Part shown: piece after piece, positions 26,201 to 35,605 of the stretch | Position numbering within the stretch: the first letter of the stretch is position 1 | Layout of the letters: every line of letters begins with the position of its first letter | Origin: Anisus vortex | Taxonomy: Eukaryota > Mollusca > Gastropoda > Planorbidae | Assembly (NCBI GenBank): GCA_949126835.1 | Contig: OX421497.1 | Location: 6,205,354-6,269,353 of the forward strand | Reading direction: 5' to 3' | DNA: 64,000 nucleotides | Translations under genes and position numbers: made by a program | Notes under the pieces: generated by a model | The model's input: the letters and a program-made list of their open reading frames with translations, nothing else | What the model was told of the DNA's origin: nothing | Databases searched by the model: none

Positions 26201-29200
26201 GGCACAACGCCGAGCCGCCTTTACCTTTTCCTAACCACTGTCAGGTATCCATCAGAGCTGGTTAGACTCAGGGACACCCTTCAGACCCCGGATCAAAAAT
26301 ATTTTAGCCATTGAACCCAGGACCTTAGCGACACCAACCAAACGCGCTGCCACTTGGCCATCGTATCCCACACATGATTTTTTAAAAGCACATAAAATGT
26401 GTTAGCAATAACCAATGTATAGGCTAAAGGAAAATTTTAAAACTCAATAGTTTTCTTCATTAGAGGTTGCCATGTCACACTTGTTTTAATTGACTTGTTA
26501 ATTGTTCCTAATACAGGCTTATCATAGAACATTTGAATGCTGCAATGCTGCTTCACATGCCTCATGGATCTAAATTGTCTGACAGAAATACTTTGACACT
26601 TACCTGAACATTTTCTGGTCGGTGAACTCCAGCTCCCTGTCGGATAGATACTTTTTCACAAATTTCTCCCTTGAGGAGACGGGCTTGTTGACCATGGGGA
26701 GCTCGATGCCCGTAGACGCCAGCCCCAGTGTGAACTTCAGGGTCTCCATAGAGTCGGTGCAATCCTCATCTCTGAGTAACAGAACGACAGACTTCAGACA
26801 ATAGTGCATTATATTCGGAATGACAGACTTCAGACAATAATACATTATATTCAGAATGACAGACTTCAGACAATGGTACATTATAATCAGAATGACAGAC
26901 TTCAGACAATGGTACATTACATTCAGAATGACAGACTTCAGACAATGGTACATTACATTCAGAATGACAGACTTCAGACAATAGTACATTATATTCAGAG
27001 TGACAGACTTTAGACAGTGGTACATTATATTTAGAATGACAGACTTTCGACAGTGGAACATTATATTTAGAATGACAGGCTTTAGACAATAGTACATTAT
27101 ATTAAGAATGACAGACTTCAGACAATGGTACATGATATTTAGAAAGGCAGTCTTCAGACAAAATATGATTTAAATTACTTAAACAAATATTTCCAGGACT
27201 CAGTTGAATTTCCAGTGTAAAAGTGAATTAGTCTTGTTTCAAGACTACATTTAAAAAAAAAAAGAACAAGTAAGCCACTGACTGACCCAGCAAAGATTTT
27301 GTCCAGGGAGTCACGGCTTCGAGACTTCTGTGCTGGCCTGAAACTATCACTGGAAGAGGTGAGGCTCTCTTGAAACCAGGTCGTCTGACTGTGGTTATCT
27401 TGTAGTAAAAGATAAATAAAAAAATTGTTTAAAACATTTGACCAAACAGTTTACTACCTCAAAATTTGATACCACCATTGATAAAAAACCAAAACATTTA
27501 CCATGATAAAATAAAAATGTTTATATAAGGTCAGATAACAGGAAATAGTTTAGCCAGTACGAGTATCCCCTTTTTATAACCTTGAAGTCCTTAGGACGAG
27601 TTGGTTAAGCAGTGTTCACCAATTTGCAAGGCGTAAACAAGATTGTGTGGCCAGCAACCCTAGTTAGACCCAGCTGGATAGATACAGGCACAGATCCTGT
27701 TCTTTTTTAAGATTTGAACGCGAGACCAGCAAACCAGTTTCCCAGCCTTTAGCCTGACCTTTTCAGGATTCATTATAAGGCCAATTGAATATTTTTGCCT
27801 ATTCAATAAAAAAACAATATGCCCTTAAGGCAGATGCGGACATATCAGGTTCACATTCTACAAACTGTGTGGCCCAAATTTTAGAGGATGCTCTGATCTC
27901 CCTTTTTACAATTCTGGTTAAATCTTAACATAATGAAAGATGGTAACAAAAAAACAACAAAAAAGAACTACAACCCAAACATTCAATGGTTAGTATCTTG
28001 GAGGGGTTATCCACTATAAGCAAGGGATTAATTCTAAATCAAGCGATTTAAGAAAACATAGACACAGTCATATAAAAAAAAAGTTACAGATGCAGAAACA
28101 ACTAACATCTCTAGCTGTCAACTACTCATGCAATCAAATGGTATCCCTTAACTAGCTGCCGACTATTCATTTATAATACCCAGCTGCCAGCTAATTCAAT
28201 CCCCTAACTCAAGGGTCTGCAACCTTTTGAGACGGAAGAGCCAAAAGTTACAATTTACAAAATTTCCCAGTTTTTAAAGAGCCACTAACATTTTTGTTTC
28301 AATATTATGGTGTTTAATTAAGATTAGGGTATAAATTTGATATAAAATAAATAGCTTTAAATATTAAATGATATATATTCATATAAAAACATACTAATGT
28401 TTTGCACAAAACAATAACGTATTTTAACTAGCTCTGCTAGAATAATAAAATGAGTAATAACAAAACATGACTATAATTATTGAGTAATAGAAAGTTTCAA
28501 TAGTTACATCAATCGACATGCATGCCTTTTGAAAGTTTGGTTAAATCTGGCTCATAACTTGTTTCTAGCACGCCTCTAGATTTTTATTTGTTAGTTTGCT
28601 TCTTACTTTACTTTTTATTATATTCACGCAAGAGAACGCTTGCTCGCACGAATATGTTGACCCGAAGATCGTCAGCACTCCAAATGCCAACTTCTTCACC
28701 TCACTGTAGCATTCTGGAAGACTATTGGAAATATTTTCATGCGTCAAATATGAGTGCCTCAACTTGCGGCATTTCTTTTAGAACTGTCCAGTTGTGTAGC
28801 GTGACCTCAAACCTCTGGACCTCAAACTCTTCTAACTTGCTCTTGATTTCTGTGAACTTGCCACTCCACAAGTGTTTGATTTTTAAATCCAGCAATTGCA
28901 TTTGAAGCGAACCAGCATCAATTCCAAATGGCTCAATGTTGATCTCATTTGTGTTTGTGTTGAGATGGATTTAATATGAACGCCAGAGTACCGGTGTTTG
29001 TTTTGAATTGCTCAAATCTCTCTTCGAATCCATCCTTCATTTTGTTTATAACAATGTTGAAGTAATCCGTGTCAATAATTTCATTGGTTTCATCACGATA
29101 TTGCTTCAGATTTTCAAAATGAAGTCATTTACCGCTCTCCATGTCTTCGACAAAAAGAAATAATTTTTTTTTGAAACAATTTATTTAATTTATTTTCGAA

Positions 29201-32200
29201 ACAAACCACTTCTTCAAGCAAGGCAAAGGCTGGGTTTCCCTTTCCTTGCAGTTTTACATTTAGCTCATTTTAGTTTCCTTGTAATATCCATCATGATGTT
29301 CTATTTCTTCAAGAAATTCCTTAAACTGGCAGTGGTAGAGTGCTTTTGCCAATATGCTGTTAATGATCTTAATTACCATGTTAATGACTTTGACTATTTC
29401 GTCCGGAAATGTTTGGGCAAAATGATGAATTATGCAGTGAAACGTTAAAATTTCGTGGTTTATTTTTTGCAGAAGAATCGTTATTACCCCTTTATGTATT
29501 CCTGACATACTTCTGGCTCAATCAGTTGTTATGTTTGCAATATAGACTCTCTATATATTTTTGCAGTGTAATTATTTTTTTCAATGAGTTTTGGAAATAA
29601 AAAAATTATAATATTAATATTTGCACATGGAACTCGAGAGCCGCATCTTGTCATCGAAAGAGCCGCATGCGGCTCGCGAGCTGCAGGTTGCCGACCCCTG
29701 CCCTAACTAGCTGCCAACTACGCAATGAATCAAATAATAACACCTAGCTGCCAACTACTCACGATTTAGGCAACAAATTTTGAATGCCTATAACATTTCC
29801 CATAGAAACACAACCACTGGTACATATCAAAGTACAAACATTCCTTCTCTCTGCAAAAAGTTTATTTATTGTATATGGTTATTCTAATTGCAAAAGTCAA
29901 CAAAAAATTACTTTTTTTGAATTTTTAACAACAATTGTGATGCAACCTTATGGAATGGTACTGAAATAGGCACTCTATGATATTTAGTTTTTAATGAAAG
30001 CTAATTAATTGATTTACCTACAAATTGGTGAATGAAGTGAAATCAAAATTCTAACTGTAAAAATTTTCCGCACTTTAGCATCGCAACACTCGAGTAAACA
30101 TTAACTGGATGAATAATTATGAAGTTTAATTAAATTTTTCAAACCCATTGATGGGTAAATCAGTAAATGAGCTGTTAATTTTTTAAAGATATAAAATAAA
30201 ATGCACTTGAATTTTCCACAATTTTGTTACTAGAAGACATTTTATGTTATAAAATAGCTTCCTAAAACTTTTTATAATTTCAAGAAACAATTTTAGTCTC
30301 ACAATTTCACAGATGTAAGTTATGTCATTGAACTTCAAAAAATAAACTGAAATCTTAAAAACAATCTAGGACCCTTTTAAATACAAAAATTTTGTATCTA
30401 ATGAAAAAAAATCAATTTTGCCACATTCTGTACCGGTGCATGGAGTAGCATCACAATTTAGCCTCTTTTTGTAGGCACGTCATATTTCTTATCAAATATA
30501 TTTTGAAGGCCGATCTAAAAAAACAACAACATATAAATAAAAAACATATCCCTGAAGATAGAGGAAATCACTCATTTAGTTTCCAAAAAAGTTTCTTAGG
30601 ACATTTTTAAAGTTAAGTACTCATTTAATAAAAAAAAAATTAAAGGTTATTTACGAACTCAAAAGTATGTTCTACCTCAAGTATGCAAAAGGAGAGTATA
30701 GAGATGAAATAGATAGAGCATGCAGTGTCAATACACTAGTCAAGATGTAGCTTAAGTGGGGTAGTTGAGCTTTAAGTGTACATCATCGTAATAACAAAAC
30801 AAACAAACAAAAAAAATAAAAATTATTTCCACATAAAAACAAGGAAATTTGATTCTTTTGTTAAATCAACTCGAGTCCACTACTAATTTGCCCCTACCCC
30901 CTCCACGTGCACAGTAAAATTATCACGCCAGAAAGGTTTTATTAGTGAACATTTTTAAAAAATTGTTTTGGTAGCTTTGTTAGTAATAAGGCATTTAAAA
31001 ACCAAGTACAAAACAAAAATGTTAAAAAAAATAAAGGGAAAGTACCGTTAGCCACAACATGCGAATTTGTACCGTCAAGGTTCATGTGTTTAAGTGGGTC
31101 AAAAATATCCTCAGAGAATGGGTTCTCTCCGATGGACTGCTTGAAATCTGTGCTCTGCCGCCTATACTTATCTAGCCAGGGAGAGATTGGAACAGGCTCA
31201 CCAAAAGCATTCTGGGAAAAAACTAAAATCCACAAGGACAAAAAACTATGAGAAAAGCATAAGAACTCTAGTTAGGAATATACAAAGGCACCATTTGCCA
31301 ACATTGTACATACAAATACACACTTAATATAAATTAGTTATAATCATTATAATTTAAACATATACATGCTTTGATTTATTGCTAAACATATGAAATTACA
31401 AATGTATAATTTTAGTTATGGCCATTTTTCTCAAGAGTAATTAACATGTAGAAACTGCAACCATTTTTAAAAACATAATATGGCTAAATGAAAAGTTTTA
31501 GATAGTAAAGGGATTTTTAAAAAAGTGAATTACATAATTTAAAAAGATGTACCCACAAACCGACATAGCACATTTGATGTATGTTCTGCGCATGTTGTTA
31601 TAAATATACAATGTACACATTAACAAATGTGTGTACAAAAAAAAATAAAGTACCCTTCGGACGAAACTGATCATAGGGCCGGTAAAGCAGTATTCACCAG
31701 TTTCTGTGGCCACGGCATACTAGGGGATGTGTGGCCAGCACAATGCCCAGCCGCCTATTAACTTTACTCCAACTAATGTCAGGTACCCTGGGTAGACTCA
31801 GGGCCGCCCTCAAGTCCCGGGAAAAAATCCTAGCCGCCACCAGGATTCAAACCCAGAACCTTCGGATCACCAGTCGAACACGCTGCCGCTCGGCCACCAT
31901 GCCCCATGTGTGTAAGTAGATTAATTTCTCTACTGTGATATTTAGAAAAGATTGTGCTCTCAAAGGTTTAAGGAAATCTGTTGACATTCACATCCATTCA
32001 ACATTCAAAACTTTAAGAGGCAGGAGTGTGTCTAGCTCTTTCCCCTAGATGTGGGGGCTATAAATATGGTTGCAGCAAAAGTAGGTGTTTTTCTATTATA
32101 ATTACAACTATTTATCAATGGTTTATTGTAACATATCATATGTTGCCTCACAAACCAGTATGAAATCTGCAAAACTAGATGCTAAATAATGTGGGGAAAA

Positions 32201-35200
32201 CAAGGATCCTTGGTAGTTTTTGACAGTTCAGTTTATTTATACTGACGCGTGACTTTTTAAACTAATATATGTGAAATTTTTAAATCTAAAATTTTTTATA
32301 GAATAAAACGACTTTCTCAGGTATGTGCAAATAGTTTTAGATAAAAACAATGATGGGGCTCAATGATTCATTAGCTTAACCACGTAGTTATTTCCTTCAA
32401 AAAATATTTTTTAACGCTGCATTTTTGTGAAATTCACCTTGGTTAGTTTTCCCAACCAGTATGAACCCTGTACTGTGATGCTTAAACAATAAACATCAGC
32501 AATATTTTAATACAGAAAACAAAAACAACAACGAAAAGGAGGGAGAGAAATAAACTGCCTACCGTCTTTGGATTTCTTTATTTCTGCTAGGAAAAGTGTA
32601 GATGACTCCTGCCTGGGCAGCTCCAGCAAAACTGTCATGTCAGGTGACTTGAGGGACAGGCGGAGCTCTGAAACAAAAGATTCAGCGCTGAGCTTAGCAT
32701 GTTTTTAACACAGCGGCGACCCATAATACTTTCCACCTTCCCAGTGTAACAAAAATAAATGAATCATACAGCACATGAGAGTATAAGCTATACAAACAAT
32801 TCAAGCAGCACTACAAGAAAATTAAACAGTGGAGAAAATTATTTTTTTTACCTGTTAGCGTTGGTGCTTCTGAAACAAACAAAACAAAGGAAATTCTGAA
32901 CCTGTTAAGATATGTAAATACAAACACAAACTAGCAAATAAAAAATTGTGTCCACCCCCAACCACTCTGATAACAATTTTAATGAGAACAAAACAAATAA
33001 GAGCAACCAAAAAAAAATTTTTTTACACTAATAAGTTTCAATAAGACACTGAATTTAAAAGTCTCTTATATCGGACAACCCTTCCAGCTATTTAGTCCAG
33101 GGCGCAATGTAAAAAGCAAATGGGGGCCAAATCATCGTAGAAAAGTTTTTCATGTATGTTTCAAAACTTGACTTTTGTCTTTATTGACATTCTCAGTCTA
33201 TGCAGTGGGTCCAGTATTTTACCAGTTCTAGTGGTCATGTGTACAAAAGGGACTGTGATTTGCACAGTAGCAAATCTAATTCTATCTGTCTCACCACCAA
33301 TGGGTTACGCCAATAGCTAGGCATCCCCCCATTAAAACACCAGAATTGTTCTGTTGGTAAAATCATAGCACCAAATCAAACAACAATCTTTTGCCTTTGC
33401 ATGTGCTCTTCTGTTTATTTACAGGAAGGGGGTGGGGTCAGCAGATTGATCCTATATGCGATGCAACTTTCCAAAGTACACTGGGGCTTACGGCTTCAGA
33501 CAAGGCAATGACATACCTGCATGGCATCTCATCGTTGCATCAATAGGTATTACAGTTTCCAGGGTTAGGTCCCCTGATTGCAGACAGGGAACTCTCTTGG
33601 TGGTGAAGATAAGAACACTACAATAAAAAATCGCACAGAAAAAAAACAAGTGAACAATTAGGAACAAAATTAGAACATTACAGAATATAATATAAACTAA
33701 TACATCTGAACATTACAGAATATAATATGAACTAATAAATCTGAATATTACAGAATATAATATAAACTAATGCATCTGAACATTAAAGAATATAATATAA
33801 ACTAATACATCTGTCACTGCAACTCACACCATGAGCGCACTAGGCATGCTAAACTTAATAGCATGGATTAAAGCGCTATAAAAAAAGTGACCATTATTAT
33901 TATTATTACCGGTATACTTCAGTAAAATAAATGAGTACTTTCATTCAATCAATTAATGTTTTACTTCTGTTTACTAACTGACACAAAGATTAATTATTTA
34001 ATTCAATCAGTACAATTGTTCTATTTAATTCAATCAGTACAATTGTTCTATTTAATTCAATCAGTACAATTGTTCTATTTTATTCAATCAGTACAATTGT
34101 TCTATTTTATTCAATCAGTACTATTGTTCTATTTTATTCAATCAGTACAATTGTTCTTTTTTATTCAATCAGTACAATTGTTCTATTTAATTCAATCAGT
34201 ACAATTGTTCTATTTAATACAATCAGTACAATTGTTCTATTTAATCCAATCAGTACAATTGTTCTATTTTATTCAATCAGTACAATTGTTCTATTTAATT
34301 CAATCAGTACAATTGTTCTATTTAATTCAATCAGTACAATTGTTCTATTTAATTCAATCAGTACAATTGTTCTATTTTTATCAAACTTAACAAAAAGAAA
34401 AGTAATGAAAAGAAAGTCAATAACCAATGGAGTCTGCACACAGAAAGCGAGAAAATCTCATGAAAGCCTTTAATCAATAATGTGTTATTTAGTGACATTT
34501 AAGCTGTGTGGACAAGGGGGGAAACTGGGTCAGAGATATAGAAACACCACCTTGAAATCAATTATGTAGCATGGATGTATGATGAATGTTTTGCACACAC
34601 ACCCATCCTCTTACCCAACAAAGCTACAGCTGTATGGAGTCTACAAGTAAAAAGTAAAGCATCCTTCAGACCAAATTGATCACGGGGGCTGGTGAAGCAG
34701 CGTTCACCAGTTTCTGTGGCCATGGCATACTAGGTGATTGGGGGGGGGGGGGGCATCACAATGCACAGCCGCCTTTACTTTATCCCAACTAAGGTCAGGT
34801 GCCCATCAGAGCTGGGTAGACTCAGGGGCACCTTCCAGACCCATGAAAAAAAAAAACTTCACCAGGATTAGAACCCGGGACCTTTCATTTGCCAGTCGAA
34901 CGTGCTGCCGCTCGCCACTGTGTCCCCAGAATGTACAAGTTACTTTTTCATTTTATTTACCCTTGTTCATTCTTGTTGATCACGATGGCTGCGTATCTCA
35001 GCGCCCTCTTCCCATCCACTATCCGCACACACTCGATGGCCTGCACAAATAAAAACAAAAAAAAAAGAAAGCTTACCTTAGGCTGGTTGACATTAGGTCA
35101 TTTTTTATGTAAGCAAGTTTTTCATAAAATTGAACCTACAATACATGTTAAATGCAGCACAAAATTAAAAAATGTTAAAATTAGACTTTTCTCTCTTTTT

Positions 35201-35605
35201 TTTTTTTTTTACATTCTCAGTTTCTGTTGTGTTACAGTAATTACCAGTTTCAGTGCTTATTTGTACAGTGGGATTGTATTATAAGCACAGTGCCGGTCAA
35301 ATTATTTTTTCTGTCTCAACCAGGTGTATACAAAAGATCACACAAAAGAAGGAAAACATATCTATGATCTGAACCCAATACATTCCAGATGACAATACTG
35401 TGTTCTATTTCTGAGCCACCAAAATCTAATTAAAATAATAACAAATAAAAAAATTATGATTAAAAAAAAGAAATAGAGGTTAAAAGAAACCCTTACGAAA
35501 TAAGACTTTGCTGCCAACTTGTATGTTTTGAAATAGTTCTTTACTTACTTGTATACATTTCTCATCCTGGGTCAAAGTTTTCTGAACAAGTTTAGCGACA
35601 TCCAT
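11254..35605 (-). CDS. INPP5B/OCRL: Inositol polyphosphate 5-phosphatase, INPP5B/OCRL family, 26 coding exons, complete
   Basis: Type II 5-phosphatase expected to remove the 5-phosphate from PI(4,5)P2 and PI(3,4,5)P3 on Golgi, endosome and plasma membranes (family knowledge). Seen directly: 26 exons on the minus strand join with compatible phases into 939 codons plus TAA; human INPP5B and OCRL are about 900-1,000 residues. Order: PH-like domain (about 1-145), linker, catalytic domain (about 270-563) with [38 protein letters not shown] and SDHKPV, ASH domain (about 600-735), RhoGAP-like domain (about 755-939). The start ATG at 35,603-35,605 opens [11 protein letters not shown], which aligns with the N-terminus of human INPP5B. 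The C-terminus ends NEIEI with no CaaX box, so it is OCRL-like there. Animals outside vertebrates usually carry one such gene, so I do not choose between the two names. Introns are full of SINEs and minisatellites. Confidence 0.95.
11820..12313. mobile_element. Possible decayed piggyBac-like element, right end at TTAA
   Basis: The sequence ends AAAGGGTTAA with TTAA at 12314-12317, like the right ends of the piggyBac-like elements elsewhere in the window. A plus-strand frame from 11,828 reads [14 protein letters not shown], then RRFTIQEL and an acidic stretch broken by stops, which may be the N-terminus of a transposase. The left boundary was not found. Confidence 0.3.
12652..12845 (+). repeat. 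SINE family 1, forward, best tRNA-like head
   Basis: Head is well preserved: GTTGGTAGCGCATTCAGC (A-box) and GGGTTCGAATCC (B-box). The copy stops at GCTGCTTCACCAGC, where a reversed copy begins. Confidence 0.88.
12846..12945 (-). repeat. SINE family 1 fragment joined tail-inward to the previous copy
   Basis: Runs reversed from CACCCTCAAGTCCTGG through CCAGGATTCGAAACCAG to CGCTGCCACTCGGTCA. With the preceding copy it forms an inverted repeat in the intron between exons 24 and 25. Confidence 0.8.
13540..13705 (-). repeat. SINE family 1, reversed, diverged
   Basis: Matches the tail and body (GAAGCAGAGTTTACTGGT, CCAGCACAATGCCCAGC); head missing. Confidence 0.65.
14013..14232. mobile_element. hAT MITE with CAGGGGCGAAGCCA ends
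   Basis: The 14-bp terminal inverted repeat CAGGGGCGAAGCCA is matched by TGGCTTCGCCCCTG at the right. It is flanked by perfect 8-bp duplications GCTATAAT (14005-14012, 14233-14240). Inside, the AAGTTCAGCCCCCCTTGGAA block is present twice. It lies in the intron between exons 22 and 23 of the phosphatase gene. Confidence 0.92.
14973..15150. repeat. 16-bp minisatellite, about 11 copies
   Basis: Unit CACAACGATCACCATT; substitutions are confined to the CACAAC/CAAAAC/CACGAC/CACTAC positions. Confidence 0.95.
15425..15515 (+). mobile_element. LINE family A 3' tail
   Basis: Contains CGGATGAGCGTAGGACGCAA, AATCTTCTTTATAGAAGGAG and CGTCTGTAATGTATAAGATA. This is the 3' end of the family whose longer copies also carry the RT C-terminal tail (see 56,200 and 59,590). 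Confidence 0.75.
15936..16636. mobile_element. piggyBac-like non-autonomous element, 701 bp
   Basis: Flanked by TTAA at 15932-15935 and 16637-16640. Ends CCCTTACAGTCCCGGGTG and, reversed, CCCTTCAAGTACCGGCC. A roughly 120-bp internal segment (TTGCATGTTGAATTAATATT...) is duplicated in tandem between about 16,230 and 16,490. No transposase frame. Confidence 0.75.
17632..17860 (-). repeat. SINE family 1, reversed, near complete
   Basis: Runs from GATCATAGGGCTGGTGAAGC to CGCTGTTCGGCCAGC and includes a reversed, altered B-box. Confidence 0.85.
18610..18735 (+). repeat. Dispersed repeat family B (3' end with ATTATT tail)
   Basis: Shares ACTAATACATCTGCCACTGC, GCATGCTAAATTTAATAGCA and AGCGCTATAAAA then ATTATTATT with 33,755-33,905. 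The GCGCTATA plus ATT-repeat ending resembles CR1/L2-type LINE or SINE 3' ends. Confidence 0.7.
19640..19845 (-). repeat. SINE family 1, strongly diverged
   Basis: GTGAAGCAGCAGTTACCAGG and GGGGCCAGCACACTAGACAA mark the tail half; the rest is weak. Confidence 0.5.
19925..20155 (+). repeat. SINE family 1, forward, diverged
   Basis: GATGAGTATCCACCACCAGT, GGCATTGTGCTGGCTAAACA and GCTCCGCTTCACTGGCCCTA follow the family order. Confidence 0.7.
20225..20610 (-). mobile_element. Non-LTR retrotransposon 3' fragment (endonuclease-RT C-terminus)
   Basis: The minus strand reads [15 protein letters not shown], then [40 protein letters not shown], and ends downstream in a GATGATGATGATGACC tail at about 20,225. 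The same kind of C-terminal tail is seen at 7,750 but the sequence is a different lineage. 5'-truncated, inside a phosphatase intron. Confidence 0.85.
22245..22485 (-). repeat. SINE family 1, reversed, near complete
   Basis: Both ends present: GATCACAGGGCCGGTGAAGC and CGCTTCCACTCGGCAACCGA; reversed B-box ATTCGAATCAAGGACC. Confidence 0.88.
22965..23212 (-). repeat. SINE family 1, reversed
   Basis: TTTGGTCCATAGGGCCGAAG to GCGCTGCCGCTCTGCCCCAT. Confidence 0.86.
23660..24005. repeat. 80-bp higher-order minisatellite, about 4 copies
   Basis: Built from shorter GTCAATACA-type units (GTCAATACAAATGCAAAGAAT, GTCAATACACCTGTAATCAAT) in a fixed order. It lies in the intron between exons 11 and 12. Confidence 0.9.
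24385..25090. repeat. 30-bp minisatellite, about 23 copies
   Basis: Unit ACACTTTGTATAGTATAAAC then TAAAACTAAG; few variants (TTGCATAG, TATATTA, one inserted A near 24,845). In the intron between exons 10 and 11. The open frame encoding [10 protein letters not shown] repeats is a period artefact. Confidence 0.95.
25130..25395 (+). repeat. SINE family 1, forward, full length
   Basis: Head GTAGCAGAGCGGCAGCGCAA, body and tail CCAAAGGGTACTTTACT are all present; it abuts the minisatellite to its left. Confidence 0.88.
26130..26372 (-). repeat. SINE family 1, reversed, full length
   Basis: TTGATCCATAGGGCAAGTAA to AACGCGCTGCCACTTGGCCA. Confidence 0.85.
26790..27150. repeat. 36-bp minisatellite, about 10 copies
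   Basis: Unit AATGACAGACTTCAGACAAT then GGTACATTATATTCAG; it starts 20 bp upstream (in gene sense) of the exon 8 acceptor. Confidence 0.95.
27575..27770 (-). repeat. SINE family 1, reversed, strongly diverged
   Basis: TTGGTTAAGCAGTGTTCACC, GATTGTGTGGCCAGCA and a decayed B-box region are in family order. Confidence 0.55.
28210..29700 (-). mobile_element. Decayed hAT (Buster-like) transposon, 1,491 bp
   Basis: Flanked by perfect 8-bp duplications CCCTAACT (28202-28209, 29701-29708). Ends CAAGGGTCTGCAACC and, reversed, CAGGGGTCGGCAACC. The right end carries GAGCCGCATGCGGCTCGCGA. It contains transposase remains on the minus strand, in the intron between exons 6 and 7. Confidence 0.92.
28565..29508 (-). 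pseudogene. hAT transposase remnant
   Basis: Two recognisable pieces in 5' to 3' order on the minus strand: 29,508-29,260 reads [20 protein letters not shown], then [16 protein letters not shown], and 28,762-28,565 reads [20 protein letters not shown], then [16 protein letters not shown]. The second is the hAT C-terminal dimerization segment as in ZBED5/GTF2IRD2-like proteins. Several stops and frameshifts between them, and loss of the N-terminal half, make it non-functional. Confidence 0.85.
31650..31908 (-). repeat. SINE family 1, reversed, full length
   Basis: AAAGTACCCTTCGGACGAAA to CACGCTGCCGCTCGGCCACC, with a body close to consensus apart from a short deletion after CAGGTACCC. Confidence 0.9.
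33655..33800. repeat. 35-bp tandem repeat, 4 copies
   Basis: Unit ACATTACAGAATATAATATA then AACTAATACATCTGA. The last unit runs directly into dispersed repeat family B, which itself contains ACTAATACATCTG, so the array probably grew from that element. Confidence 0.85.
33755..33905 (+). repeat. Dispersed repeat family B, second copy
   Basis: AATACATCTGTCACTGCAAC, GGCATGCTAAACTTAATAGC and AGCGCTATAAAA, then an ATTATT run; compare 18,610-18,735. Confidence 0.7.
33990..34385. repeat. 27-bp minisatellite, about 14 copies
   Basis: Unit TTCTATTTAATTCAATCAGT then ACAATTG; variants are TTTAATT/TTTTATT. The plus-strand frame encoding LIQSVQLFY repeats is not a gene. Confidence 0.95.
34655..34930 (-). 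repeat. SINE family 1, reversed, with an internal poly-G run
   Basis: GACCAAATTGATCACGGG to CGTGCTGCCGCTCGCCACTG; a G homopolymer (about 34,739-34,753) replaces part of the CACACAATC region. Ends about 30 bp short of exon 2. Confidence 0.85.

Larger units (their letters stand above)
20803..27398 (-). other. INPP5B/OCRL: INPP5B/OCRL coding exons 7-16: linker and 5-phosphatase catalytic domain
   Basis: Exons: 27287-27398, 26604-26771, 25841-25942, 25441-25555, 24146-24262, 23479-23586, 22757-22827, 21938-22046, 21694-21806, 20803-20938. Exon 7 is a Ser-rich linker. Exon 9 carries [14 protein letters not shown], exon 10 the catalytic [12 protein letters not shown], exon 12 [10 protein letters not shown] and TSHLAAH, exon 14 the signature [10 protein letters not shown], exon 16 [10 protein letters not shown] and [14 protein letters not shown]. 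All active-site motifs are intact. The Asn of the vertebrate VNSHLAAH motif is Thr here; synaptojanins also vary at this position, so activity should be kept. The donor edge of exon 16 was set by phase and could be off by one base. Confidence 0.93.
31046..35605 (-). other. INPP5B/OCRL: INPP5B/OCRL coding exons 1-6: PH-like N-terminal domain and linker
   Basis: Exons in order of transcription: 35549-35605 (start), 34961-35040, 33517-33617, 32852-32869, 32563-32667, 31046-31222. They encode residues 1-179. Exon 4 is a microexon of 18 nt (EAPTLT) whose phase (1 in, 1 out) fits both neighbours. Exon 6 uses the acceptor ending GGATTTTAG; the closer CCCAG acceptor would break the frame. The segment [19 protein letters not shown] aligns with the linker after the PH domain of human INPP5B. 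No vertebrate OCRL-type clathrin box was recognised. Confidence 0.87.

Noticed and set aside
31046..31211. Exon 6 starting at the closer CCCAG acceptor
   Set aside because: It would put the exon out of frame with exon 5 (immediate stop); the acceptor 11 bases further upstream keeps frame.
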